Positions 45,330-57,192 of a stretch of 64,000 nt of DNA are shown here, one piece after another. Numbering within the stretch: position 1 is the first letter of the stretch; each line of letters begins with the position of its first letter. Origin of the DNA: Aphidius gifuensis (Eukaryota; Arthropoda; Insecta; Hymenoptera; Braconidae); NCBI RefSeq assembly GCF_014905175.1, contig NC_057791.1, forward strand, positions 6,262,001 through 6,326,000. Reading direction: 5' to 3'. A program made the position numbers and the translations under genes. The notes below the pieces were generated by a model. That model was given only the letters and a program-made list of their open reading frames with translations, did no database searches and was not told the DNA's origin.

Positions 45330-46048
45330 CTTCCAATACCATTAAATTCACAAGAACATCCAATTATTTTAGCATATTTATTCATTTTAATATTATCATT
45401 TATTATTTCTTCACTTTCAAGCAGAAACCTTGGTAGAATTAATATACCAGAACATCCAAATTTTTATTTGAAATTATTTTTATTGTCAGGTAAAAAAATT
45501 CTCACTTTTGTTGTTATAAAATACAAAATATACATATGTGTATGAATTAAAATATTATTGGTAAAAATTTATAGAATATAATTAACATGATTTATATTTT
45601 ATGGCTATTCTAAGTTTAATTTTTTTTAATTGCGTTACGAAAATTATCAGATTGCAAAACTATGTACTTAAAAATTTTTTTGTCAATACACCATTCTAAC
45701 AATGTAGAATGTAATGTAGGTATTTTCATTTTATTTGAAGTAAAAATTAAAAAATATATATTTAGTACTAAAGACATTGTCAATATAAAATAAAATATTC
45801 TGATGTTAAATCTTTTTCATTTAAAAAAAATAAAAAGAAATAAATCTCGTTCAAGTTTTTATACTTTTTAAAACGTCATGTTAAAAATGTATACAAAAAA
45901 AAGTATCAAGTTTATAAAAATAAAAACAAAAATATTATTGAAAACTATTGAAGGCACGTGATTTTTTTATATTTATAAAATTATGCTGCAGTTACTTGAA
46001 TTAATATTAGCTCTGTATTATTATTGTTACTTGATTAAAAAATTTGTA

Positions 46049-49000
46049 TTAAAAACGTCCCAGGATCATTGCAAGAAGTGCCATTCTAACATAAGCACCA
46101 CACTCAGCTTGACGGAAATATGCTGCACGTGGATCAGAATCAAATTCTGGACTAATTTCAAAATTACGTGGTAATGGATGCATAACAACCATTTTTTTCT
46201 TAGCAGCAGTCATTAATTTTGGTGTTACAACAAATTGTCCACAAACTTTATCATATTCTTCTTGTGATGTAAATCTTTCACGTTGTATTCTTGTCATATA
46301 AAGTACATCTGTATCTGGAAGTACATCCTCAAGTCTGTCATAATCTTTTTGATCAATACCCTTTTGTCCAACATAATGTCTTACATGATCAGGCATATCA
46401 AGTCCTTTTGGACTGACATATCTTAAATTAACATTATAAAGTGTTAATAATCTAGCAAGTGAATGAACAGTTCTTCCATGTTTTAAATCACCAACCATTG
46501 TTATTGTTAAACCATTAACAGTACCAATTTCTTCTCTAATTGTAAATATATCAAGTAATGCTTGTGTTGGATGTTCACCAACACCATCACCAGCATTTAT
46601 CATTGGTTTACGACAATATTGTGCTGCTTTTGCAACAGCACCAGGTTCTGGATGACGTAATACAACAGCATCAGCATAACCAGCCATAACAGCAACTGAA
46701 TCTTCTAATGATTCACCTTTTTTAACAGATGATGTTGTACCATCCATATGTATAACTCTACCACCTAATCTTAACATTGCTGCTGAAAAACTACATGATG
46801 TTCTTGTTGATACTTCATAAAATATTGATGCCATTATTTTGCCTTTTAATATATGATCTAATGGTCTTTCTTTTAAAACACAAATACGTAATGTTTGTGC
46901 AGAATTAAATATATCATTTAATTGTTCTTTTGTAAACATATCTGCTGTGAGAATATGATGACCAGCAAGACCATGAGTTGTATGAATATGTCCAGATGTT
47001 GTATGTAAATTACTATCATATATTGTACGTGTACTAACACAATTTAAAAGTGGTGATATTGGTCGTAATTTTGATAATTCACGTGCTTCAATTTCAGAAT
47101 CAAAATGTACACGTGATTTTGTATTAATATGATTATGATTATGATATTCATTAACATCACCATTATGTAATGTTTCACTTGGAGTTGGTGAAATAAGTCT
47201 TTTCAATGCTGAGTTAACACGGCTTGTTACTTCAATTGTTGGTGGATGTAATATTGATTGTATTTTTAAATTTTTTTGTACATCTCTTATGTCTTGACCA
47301 AAACCAGGATTAACTAATATTTGTCCTTCAACATATGCAACTTCGCCACGTAAAACAACACGATGTACTCTACCATGAATTTTCATTCCAGCAAATGGTG
47401 TCCATTTTGATTTTGTAAATGGCATTGCATCTGGAATTGTCCATTCTTCATCAAGATCAACTTCAACATATGTATTTGGTTGGTCAGGAATATTGAATAT
47501 TTTTTTTGGATTGCGATAAAATTTATCAATGACATCCTGAAAGTAATTTTATATTAAAAATTAGTATAAATATTTAAAACTCTACAGATTACTGGGAACT
47601 CGACTAATGGAATTTACTTGGACTTTTGAACTATCTAAATATTTGTTTAAAGGACAATAAGTGTTTTTTTTTTCATACCTCCATTGTGAGTCTTCCCTCG
47701 TGGACAGCATTCAAAAGAAGAGGTAAAATTGTTTCAAGACCAGGAAAACCAGGTGGTGGTTTTTCACCTTCTTTTTCTTCAACTGTATGTGGTGCTAAAT
47801 AAAATAAAAAATATATTAAAATACTAATTACATTATGAGTTGTATAATTTTTTTTTTTAAATAAAAAAATTACCATGATCAGTTGCAAAACAATCAATAA
47901 CATCCATATTATCCCAAAGAGCTTGTTGATCTTCAAGAGTAGCCAACATTGGTCTCACCTGACCTTTAGCGGTACCAATTTTTTCCAAATCATTTTGACT
48001 AAGGAACAAATGATGTGGACACACTTCACATGTAACAGCAAGTCCTTTTTCTTTAGCAGCACGAATAATATTTATTTCATCTTTTCTTGCAACATGACAA
48101 ACATGAACAGGACGATTATGTAAACTTGCTAATAACAAAACAGCAGCAGTTGTTTGTCCTTCAGCATGAACACAAAGTGGATATTTTGTTGGCCAATTTT
48201 CAAAATGCTATAAAAGATAATTATATCAATAAGTATGCTAGAAACTCTATCAAGAAATAATGATTCAATGTGTCATCAGTTTTATGATAGAGCATTGTTA
48301 ATATTATTTTTCATTAACTCTGTGAAAATATCTACTTAATTAAAGATATATTTCTTTTTATTATCATTATTAAATTTATCAATAAATGGATTTATTACCT
48401 TGATCCATACACTGAGATCATTTAATCGAAGAGTCGTGAAGGTCTCATTCAAATACATTTTTAATCCAGCTGCCATTGGTGCTATTTCTGAACTAATATT
48501 ATAATTATCTGATGATGCACCTAAAAATAATGCATAATCACATCTTGCACCAGCTGAAGCTTTCTATAATAATAAAGAAAACATATTTTTTTTTTTTAAT
48601 TTCATAATTTGATTAATTGTTTGTTTAAATATTTATATTAAAATATAAAATTACCTCTTTTGCAAATGCAAATGAAGAATGATCAATAACAGCAGGATTT
48701 GTATTTGGCATTGCAAATATTATTGTAACACCACCAGCAAGTGCTGCTGCTGTACATGATGCAAAATCTTCTTTATGAGTTGCACCAGGATCTCTAGCAT
48801 GTACATGAACATCAATAAAACCAGGTAATTTCATCATTCTTCTTGATGACATACAATCAGTATGAGTTTTCATACGTGGTGCTTTACCACCACATTTATT
48901 AATTGCATCAACTAAAAGTTTAGCACATTTAACGTCAGTTACAAGTGGTACTGAATAATCAACAGCAAGTCTACGTGTACGATAACCATGAGTCATGAAG

Positions 49001-52000
49001 TTTGATACACGTCGAGCACCACCATTTCTCATTGGTAAATTAATAACCAAATCAAAATGTTTTTTAGATAGAAAATCAGCTAAATGACGAAGTTCATTAG
49101 GACTGGTATCTTCATTGACATCAATATTTTCAAAAGTCCATTCAACTGATTCAACCTTATACAGAAAAAAAAAACATGACAATATAATTAGCTAAAAGTT
49201 AGATAACAAGTATTGGGTTATTGTGGCGATTTTAATATTTTTATAATAATATATTATTAATAAATAAATTAATTTGCTTACCTCAACTCCATGCTCATTG
49301 TAAAAATCAGCAGTTCCTAAACTTGCATAAAGTTTATAGCCCATTTTATGTAAACTTTTCATTGATGGTAACATTTCCATTTTATGCTGTATTGAAAATT
49401 AATAAATTAACATTAATAATGATTCATGTTTCATATTGATTGAATAAATAAAAATATATTACCTTGAAACTTCCAATTGATAGTAGAATACCTTTTTCTG
49501 GAATATGGAAACCAGTACTCATCATACCTTTGAGATAAGCTTCATATCTATTGTCACCAAAACAAGCAACTTCACCAGTTGATGCCATTTCAACACCAAG
49601 TGTAACATCAGCACCAGCAAGACGTGAAAATGAAAATTGTGGTACTTTAACACCAACTTTACCAGAACCAGCAAGTACATCAACTGGTTCAACAGTTTCA
49701 CCAACAATAATTCTTGTTGCCATGGCAACAAAATCATGATCCAATGTTTTTGATACAAATGGAAATGATCTTGATACTCTCACATTGCATTCAATTACTT
49801 TTAATTCATTATCCTTAGCAATTAGCTGCATATTAAATGGTCCAGTAACTTCTAAATTTGCTGCAATTGCTCGTGAAATTACTTTGATTTTAGAAAGTGT
49901 TTCTGGATTTATGTCTTGTGGTGGTGTTACTAATGTTGCATCACCAGAATGTACACCAGCATTTTCAACATGTTCTGATACAGCCATACATAATATTCTT
50001 CCATCATATGCAACAGCATCAACATCAATTTCTTTAGCTTCAAGTATAAATTTTGATATAACAACTGGATGTTCTTTACTAACATCACTAGCATTTTTTA
50101 AATATGATTCAAGATCTTGATTTGAATGTGCAACATTCATTGCAGCACCAGATAAAACATATGATGGTCTAACAAGACATGGATAGCCAACTTCTTCACA
50201 AAAATTAATTGCTGATTGTAAATTTGTTAATTCTTTCCATCTTGGTTGTGATATACCAATTTTATCTAACATTCTTGAAAATTTAAAACGATTTTCAGCA
50301 CCATCAACTGATTCTGGTGATGTACCAAGAATTCTTGCTTGTTGCCTATGCAAATCCATTGCAATGTTATTGGACAATTGACCACCCATTGATAATATGA
50401 TGCCTTCTGGATTTTCATGATTATATATGTCCATAACAACTTCAAATGATATTTCTTCAAAGTATAGACGATCAGACATATCATAGTCTGTGCTTACGGT
50501 CTCTGGATTATAGTTAACCATGATAGTTTTTCTTCCTAAATTGCGTAGTTCACGAAGACAACTAACAGCACACCAGTCAAATTCAACTGAGCTACCAATT
50601 CTATAAACACCAGATCCAATAACCATTGTATATTCTCCAGGAAAATCAATATCATGTGATGAACCATTATATGTTAAATAAAGATAATTTGTTGTTGCTG
50701 GCCATTCAGCAGCAACAGTATCAATTTGTTTGACATATGATTGTATGTTACTTTCTTTACGTAATTTACGTACAGCTAATTCAGTACTTTTAATAGCACC
50801 AGCAATTTGTTTGTCTGAAAAACCAAGTTGTTTTGATCCTAACAATATTGCATGTGATAATATACCACCTTGTCCAATATTTTCTAATGTATTATAACAA
50901 TTTATAATATTTTTCATTTTTTCAAGAAACCAACGATCAATTTTTGTTAATTCATAAAGACGATCAATTGTGTAACCAGCTTTAATTGATGCTGCAAGTA
51001 CAAACATTCTTTTATCTGTTGGTTTTTCAAGTTCTTCATCATTTATTGTTTTTAAATAAGGATCAAAACCATTAACATTTTCATCAACCATACGTAATGC
51101 TTTTTGAAATGCTTCTTCAAATTTACGTCCAATAGCCATAACTTCACCAACACTTTTCATTGATGAGCCAATTTTTGTTGATACTCTTTGAAATTTACTT
51201 AAATCCCATCTTGGTATTTTAACAACACAATAATCTAAACTTGGCTCAAAACATGCTGTTGTTTTACCAGTTACTGAATTATTTATTTTTGGTAATGGTA
51301 TACCGAGTGCTAATTTTGCTGCAACATATGCTAGTGGATAACCAGTTGCTTTACTAGCTAATGCTGAACTTCTTGATAATCTAGCATTAACTTCAATGAT
51401 ATAATATTCTTCAGAAAATGGATTGAGTGCATATTGTATATTACACTCACCAACAATACCAAAATGACGTATTACTTTTATTGCTGCTGTTCTTAACATG
51501 TTATATTCAGCATTTGACAATGTTTGACTTGGTGCAACAACAATTGATTCACCAGTATGAATTCCCAATGGATCAACATTTTCCATATTACAAACAGTTA
51601 TGCAATTATCATATGCATCTCTAACAACTTCATATTCTACTTCTTTCCATCCTTTTAATGATTTATCAATAATTAATTGATTTGAATGTGCCAATGCTTG
51701 TTGTGCAAGTATTTTTAATTCAGCTTTATTATTTGCAAAACCAGAACCAAGACCACCAAGTGAAAATGCTGCTCTAGCCATAACTGGATAACCCAATATT
51801 TCAGCAGCATCAAGTGCTTCTTGAATTGATTCAACAGCAGCACTTGGTGCAACTTTTTCACCAATTTTACTTACATGTTCAGAAAATATTTTTCTATCTT
51901 CAGTATCAATTATTGATTTAATTGGTGTACCAATAATTTTAACATTATATTTATCAAATATACCCATTTTTTCAAGTTCAACACCACAATTAAGTGCTGT

Positions 52001-54173
52001 TTGTCCACCAAATGTTAATAATACACCATCAGGACGTTCTGATTTAATAACTTGCTCAACATAATTTGGTATTATTGGCAAGAAATATATTTTATCAGCC
52101 ATTCCTTTTGATGTTTGAACTGTTGCAATATTTGGATTAATCAAAACAGTTTGAATTGATTCTTCTCGTAGTGCTTTTATTGCTTGTGAACCAGAATAAT
52201 CAAATTCACCAGCTTGACCAATACTTAAACCACCTGAACCAAGTATTAAAACTTTTTTAGGTCTATTATGAACTTTTTTAATAGCAGGATCATATTTTAA
52301 TTTATTTATTAATTTTTCTTTAATATTAAAATTTATTTTTGATGTTTTATAATGAATTGCTGCATCCAAAAAAACATCAAATAAACATTCAAGATCTTGT
52401 GGTCCAGCTGTATGCTCAGGATGAAATTGTACTGAAAAATATGGTAAAGTTGAATGAACAATACCTTCATTACTTTTATCATTTGCATTTGTAAATAATG
52501 ATTCCCATTCATTTGGTAAATTATCAGCATCAATTGCATAACCATGATTTTGTGATGTCATAAAACAACGTTGAGTTGATGAATGTATAGCTGGTTGATT
52601 GTGTCCACGATTTCCATATGTCATTTTATAACTTTTACAACCAGCTGCTATTGACAACAATTGATGTCCCATACAAATACCAAATATTGGAACATTTTTT
52701 TTATTTAAAATTTTTTTAATATTTTCAATTGTTTCTGGACACATTGATGGATCACCAGGTCCATTGCTCAAAAATAAACCATCAAATTCTGATTTTTCAA
52801 GATCATGATTCCAAGGTACAATTTCAACTCTTGCACCTCTATTTATAAAACAACGTATTTGATTGTATTTGAGTCCACAATCAACCATACAAATACGTGG
52901 TTTTCCTGATGGATTTAATACACGCAAAGATTTTTGTGATACTTCAGCAACTAAATTTCTAGTATTTGGATCTGTTATTGATAATTTTGTTGTAAATTGA
53001 CTTGGTGGTTTTTCAAATACTATTTTTCCCAGTATACTGCCTTTTTCACGAATCAATTTGGTCAATGCTCGTGTATCAATTTCATGAATGCCAGGAATGT
53101 TTTCATTTTTCAACCAAGTTGATAGTGTTTTTGTTGAACGCCAATGACTTGGTGTTTCACATATTTCACCAACAACAAGACCAGCTGCCCAAATACGATT
53201 GGATTCAAAAAAATAAGGCAAACCATGCTCATCTTTTTCGTCACCTGGTACACCATAGTTGCCAATCAAAGGATATGTCAAAACAAGTATTTGACTATGA
53301 TAGGATGGATCTGTCAATGACTCAGGGTATCCAACCATACCAGTTTGAAAAACTTGAGAAAAAAATACAAAGTAGATTAGTCATTTGATGATTTTTGTCA
53401 TGAAAAAAATAAAAACATATATAAATCAATTCAACAATTAGAAATAACTAATTTTGTTAATATAGATTGATTTAAAAAATAAATAGAAATAGTTATTGGT
53501 GAAATTATTGAATTTCTTTTTCATGATATTTAAATTTGTAATAATAAATGTTGTAAAATAAAGTAATAAATACACGAGTAATTGAACAATTAATTTATTA
53601 TTAAAAATAAATTGTTGCAAATATATATGTACGTATGTGTATTGAGACTCTGGAGGTGGGTAGGATTGATTAGATTTTCATAAAACTGGTTTTCAAAATA
53701 TATTCTAAAAAATGGAGGTCAATGTCCTTGTGAATTATTTCAAGTCAAATTAAATAAAAAAAACATTGAATACAAAATAAACATTATACTTTATTTTCTG
53801 AGAAGTTTTAACACAAAAGTGTGACGTGAGAATTCGCTCACGTAGCTGTTATAATATACCTTGATAACATGAATTTTTTTTTATCATATTAACAACAGTT
53901 AATCATTGTATTATTATAATTATTGACACTAAAAAATTTTCAAAATTTGTTTATTTTTTTTTTGTTCAATTTAAAAATCTATTTGACGTAAAAAAAAAAA
54001 AATTGAAGTATCATAATGAAGGTTGACCACGTGTTGATTTGTTGAAAAAAAAAATTTTTTTCTAACTTACCAACTTCACCATCAATTGATGAATTGGCAC
54101 CAAAACTTCTACCGGGAAAAATAGTACCATCTTCAAGAAGAAGAAAGCAGTTTTTTCCACTTTCACTGCACAT
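46049..54173 (-). CDS. CAD: CAD: glutamine amidotransferase-carbamoyl-phosphate synthetase II-dihydroorotase-aspartate transcarbamylase
   Basis: Eight exons join in phase: 54071-54173, 49463-53352, 49282-49386, 48655-49155, 48399-48563, 47874-48207, 47679-47794, 46049-47536. They give 2233 residues, the length of animal CAD (rudimentary in Drosophila). Order: GATase with nucleophile Cys in FGICMGHQ and FHPEHTAGP; two CPSase halves, each with ATP-grasp motifs (GSGGLSIGQAGEFDYSG; GSGVYRIGSSVEFDWCAV); DHOase with metal HxH in PGFIDVHVHARDPG and TDHAPH; a linker rich in His/Asn; ATCase with STRTSCSF, HPTQALLD and MHPLPR. It performs the first three steps of de novo UMP synthesis in the cytosol. 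No damage seen; the giant exon 2 carries all of CPSase. Confidence 0.97.
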
Positions 54174-54358
54174 AATTTTTAAATTGTTATTGTTTTTAAG
54201 TAGTTTGGAAACAAAATAAATACAACATGTGACAAATGTATGTTTTGACTTGACCTTGTCTATCAAATTGCCGGCAACACACTGCCGAAAACAGTAAAAC
54301 ACACGGCACACCAAGCGTGCATAAACCAAGAAGCCAAGAAGACCAGCCACGTTATTTA

Positions 54359-54437
54359 TCGGATGTTCTCGATAAGTCTTTTTTATACCATCAGAGGGTT
54401 TTATTATAAACCTTATTATATCGAGAACATCCGCTGA
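54359..54437. repeat. Inverted repeat in the CAD upstream region
   Basis: TCGGATGTTCTCGATAA pairs with TATCGAGAACATCCGCTGA around a 45-base loop, about 190 bp before the CAD start. Confidence 0.75.
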
Positions 54438-54536
54438 ATATGGGTGCTGTTTCCACCGTAATCTTTAGGCCTCTAGAGAAATGCCCGATCTGATAGGGTA
54501 AAATACTGTGTTCTTACTGTAATTTTTCAAAAAATA
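54429..54536. repeat. Duplicated segment, copy 1
   Basis: TTCCACCGTAATCTTTAGGC followed by AGAGAAATGCCCGATCTGAT and TTACTGTAATTTTT; the same order recurs at 56008-56114. Confidence 0.8.
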
Positions 54537-54589
54537 TTTATTAAATTCAATTAAATTTATCATCTTTAATCTTCTTTCATGAACTCAGT

Positions 54590-54824
54590 AGGTGCTTTCT
54601 TTTGTGTATTTATTCTTTTTCACTTTGATGCGCCCATCATGCAAACTTGAGGAGAGAACAGTGGCGTCAAACAAATAATTTTCAAAAAATAAGAATTAAA
54701 ACATAGCGGATCCAGCCCCTTATGTCCTACACTGTTGCAAACTGACTTGTTGCTGACTGCGCATTCAATTGCGCATGCACGAAAATAAATACGAAAAAAA
54801 ATAAACACCCAAAAGAAAGCACCT
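54590..54824 (-). mobile_element. 235-bp MITE, copy 1 (reverse)
   Basis: Inverted ends AGGTGCTTTCTTTTGTGTAT and GAAAGCACCT; internal GCGCATGC and CAGTTTGCAACAG-type segments. Inverted relative to the two following copies. Confidence 0.85.
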
Positions 54825-54850
54825 AATAGTGTTCTGAACACCGAGTTATT

Positions 54851-55093
54851 AAGTGCTTTCTTTTGTGTGTTTTTTTTCCTATTTATTTTCGCGCATGCGC
54901 AGTTAAATGCGCTGTCAGCAAAAAGTCAGTTTGCAACAGCGTAGCACATGAGGGGCTGGATCAGTTATATGTTAATTCTTATTTTTAAAGAATTATTCGT
55001 TCTACGCCACCGCTCTTTCCTCATGTTTGCATAATATGCGCATGATCATGCGCATTAAAGTGAAAAAAAATAAATACACAAAAGAAAGCACCT
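54851..55093 (+). mobile_element. 235-bp MITE, copy 2
   Basis: Same ends (AAGTGCTTTCTTTTGTG and AAAGAAAGCACCT), forward orientation, TTTTCGCGCATGCGCAGTTA near the left end. Confidence 0.85.
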
Positions 55094-55341
55094 CATGAAA
55101 GAAAGCACTGGAAAGCACATGGGAATAAGGCCCTACTCTTCCTTAAGCAGTGTCTCCACGCTATAGAAATCTTATGCATGTTCTTGCACGAAAAAATGGA
55201 ACATGTCCCATTGGCTGCGATAGTCTTGCAAGGCTTTTAAAGGCTTATTTCCACCAAAATTCTAGTAATTATCTAGTGATGAAAGATCATTTCTGAAGAC
55301 ACCGCTTTAAAAACATTTGATGCCGTGTCCCCTCCCAAACT

Positions 55342-55576
55342 AGGTGCTTTCTTTTGTGTATTTATTTTTTTCCTGTTTATTTTCGCGCATGCGCAGTTGA
55401 ATGCGCAGGCAGCAAAAAGTCAGTTTGCAACAGCGTAGGACATGAGGGGCTGGATCAGCCATGTTTTAATTCTTATTTTTTAAGAATTATTTGTTTGACA
55501 CCACTGTTCTTTCCTCAAGTTTGCATGACAGGCGCATAAAAGTGAAAAAAAAATAAATTCACAAAAGAAAGCACCT
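55342..55576 (+). mobile_element. 235-bp MITE, copy 3
   Basis: Same length as copy 1, with ACT on both sides as a possible 3-bp target duplication. About 61-73-codon open frames in these copies are shared element sequence, not genes. Confidence 0.85.
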
Positions 55577-55822
55577 ACTAACTTTGGTAAATTTCACTTG
55601 ATATGTCTTCAAAAAAATTGTATTTGGCAGTATCTGGTATTTAAAAGTTTAAATTTAGTCATCTTTATGGTAGTTTACTTTTTAAACGTCGTTATATACC
55701 CTTAAAAAGTAAATCGCCAAAAAATGGTTATTTTAATCATAAGCATTGATAACACAACAGCTAACAAATTCAACTCGAAAATTCAACTCCTTTAAAAATA
55801 AACATTCTTGAGCTAAACAAGT

Positions 55823-55945
55823 CCTGGTAAAAAGTTTATACCGCTTTTTTCCGATATTTCTACGAATGCTCCAATTCCCTCCAAATTTCTCCGCATTACT
55901 CTATATTTTTTCGATTTACTTCAATTTTCTCCGTATACATTGAAT
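55823..55945. mobile_element. CTCCG-type element remnant
   Basis: Begins TCCTGGTAAAAAGTTTATAC and contains TTTCTCCGCATTACTC and TTTTCTCCGTAT; only one half of the inverted structure remains. Confidence 0.5.
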
Positions 55946-56007
55946 TGTCATTAAAGCCTACGATATTTAGCGGATGTGGAATAATAACTCCATTGATAAT
56001 AATTAAT

Positions 56008-56114
56008 ATCCGTTGAATGGGTGCCATTTCCACCGTAATCTTTAAGCCTCAAGAGAAATGCCCGATCTGATACAGAAAAATACCGTCTTTTTACTGTAAT
56101 TTTTTAAAAAATAT
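56008..56114. repeat. Duplicated segment, copy 2
   Basis: Second copy of 54429-54536, same orientation, about 85-90% alike by eye; the two copies flank the three MITEs. Confidence 0.8.
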
Positions 56115-56910
56115 ATACCTGCGTTTGACTAACTCTTCGACATTTATAAGAAACCTGAAATAAATTATTAAATTGCAAATAAAATATTTGATGCAATCTG
56201 ATACAGTCTATAAAATTGATAATAATTAATTTTTTTTTTTCGTTATTATAATAAATTATACATTTATCTCAATGGGTCACACGAGGTAGCGTTGTTACGA
56301 TAAACAGAGTATATGTAAAATAACGATGATATGCGATGCAATGCGATGAAATAAAAAAGTTTTTTCGCTTTGATTCTTTCTGATTCTTTCCGTGCAAGCG
56401 ACCGGCCAGTCCGCCATACCGTGTTCCGCAATGGCGGTCAGCACACGGCGAAAGTGGGATTGCCACGAGATCACTTTTTGATCATTATAAAAGAATAAAA
56501 TTAAGTAAGTAATTATTAATTTTTCAAGATCATAATTTTTTATAACTATTAATTAAAAAATTCAATATTAATAAAAAAAAAAAAGTTCAACAAAACACCC
56601 ATAAATAGTGCTATTTCACGTTATTAATTTTTTGTGTTGAACAATTGTTTTTCTCCTCATCCATTATCATTCTTTGATAAATTATTAATCTACAAAAAAA
56701 TTGAAGAAGTAAAAATGTATTTTTATTGATATTAACGTATTAATTATAAACAAAATGAGCATTGTATTATTCTAACCTCAAACTGACTTGAATGCAGCAA
56801 TTTGCACCATTTAAGGTGGTCCTAACGCGGCTTTTAGCGTGAATTTAGTGATGCAGCGTGATTATAGCTTAAATTAAAGTGTATTGAAAATATTAAAAAC
56901 CGCGTTGTTA
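56115..56910. other. Upstream region of the ubiquitin protease gene
   Basis: No coding frame accepted. 56380-56470 is locally GC-richer (GCGACCGGCCAGTCCGCC) than its surroundings and could be a promoter or 5' exon, but nothing proves it. Confidence 0.35.
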
Positions 56911-57048
56911 AATGTTAATTTCGGGGTTAAGACTAACACATATTAACATGAAGGCTCGTTTCTTTGCGTTCGATTCGAATTCGGTTTTTTCAAGCCTCAC
57001 AGACGCTTCATGTTTATATGTGTTTGTTTTAACCCCGAAATTAACATT
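56911..57048. mobile_element. 138-bp MITE just upstream of the ubiquitin protease start
   Basis: Near-perfect inverted ends of about 45 bp: AATGTTAATTTCGGGGTTAA and TTAACCCCGAAATTAACATT, continuing through CATGAAG / CTTCATG. It lies 145 bp before the ATG. Confidence 0.8.
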
Positions 57049-57192
57049 GGCAAGCTCAACTGTAGGTCTTTGATAAAGCGCTTGAAAGCATTGCAAATTA
57101 TAGCCTCATTTTTATTAAAAATAAATGCTTTAATTATTTTGTTAGTTTATTAATAATTTTAATTATCATTTAACAGATAAATTATCATCCGA

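Larger units (their letters stand above)
44811..46048. other. Intergenic with repeat copy and hairpin; no intact gene
   Basis: Contains the second copy of the dispersed repeat (45121-45226), the hairpin at 45241-45329, and a minus-strand coding-like scrap at 45310-45480 (KYAKIIGCSCEFNGIGR) that I do not recognise. 45500-46048 shows nothing. Confidence 0.5.

Noticed and set aside
54620..55539. 61-73-codon frames with similar Cys-containing sequence near 54.7 and 55.4 kb
   Set aside because: They lie entirely within the 235-bp MITE copies and are element sequence.
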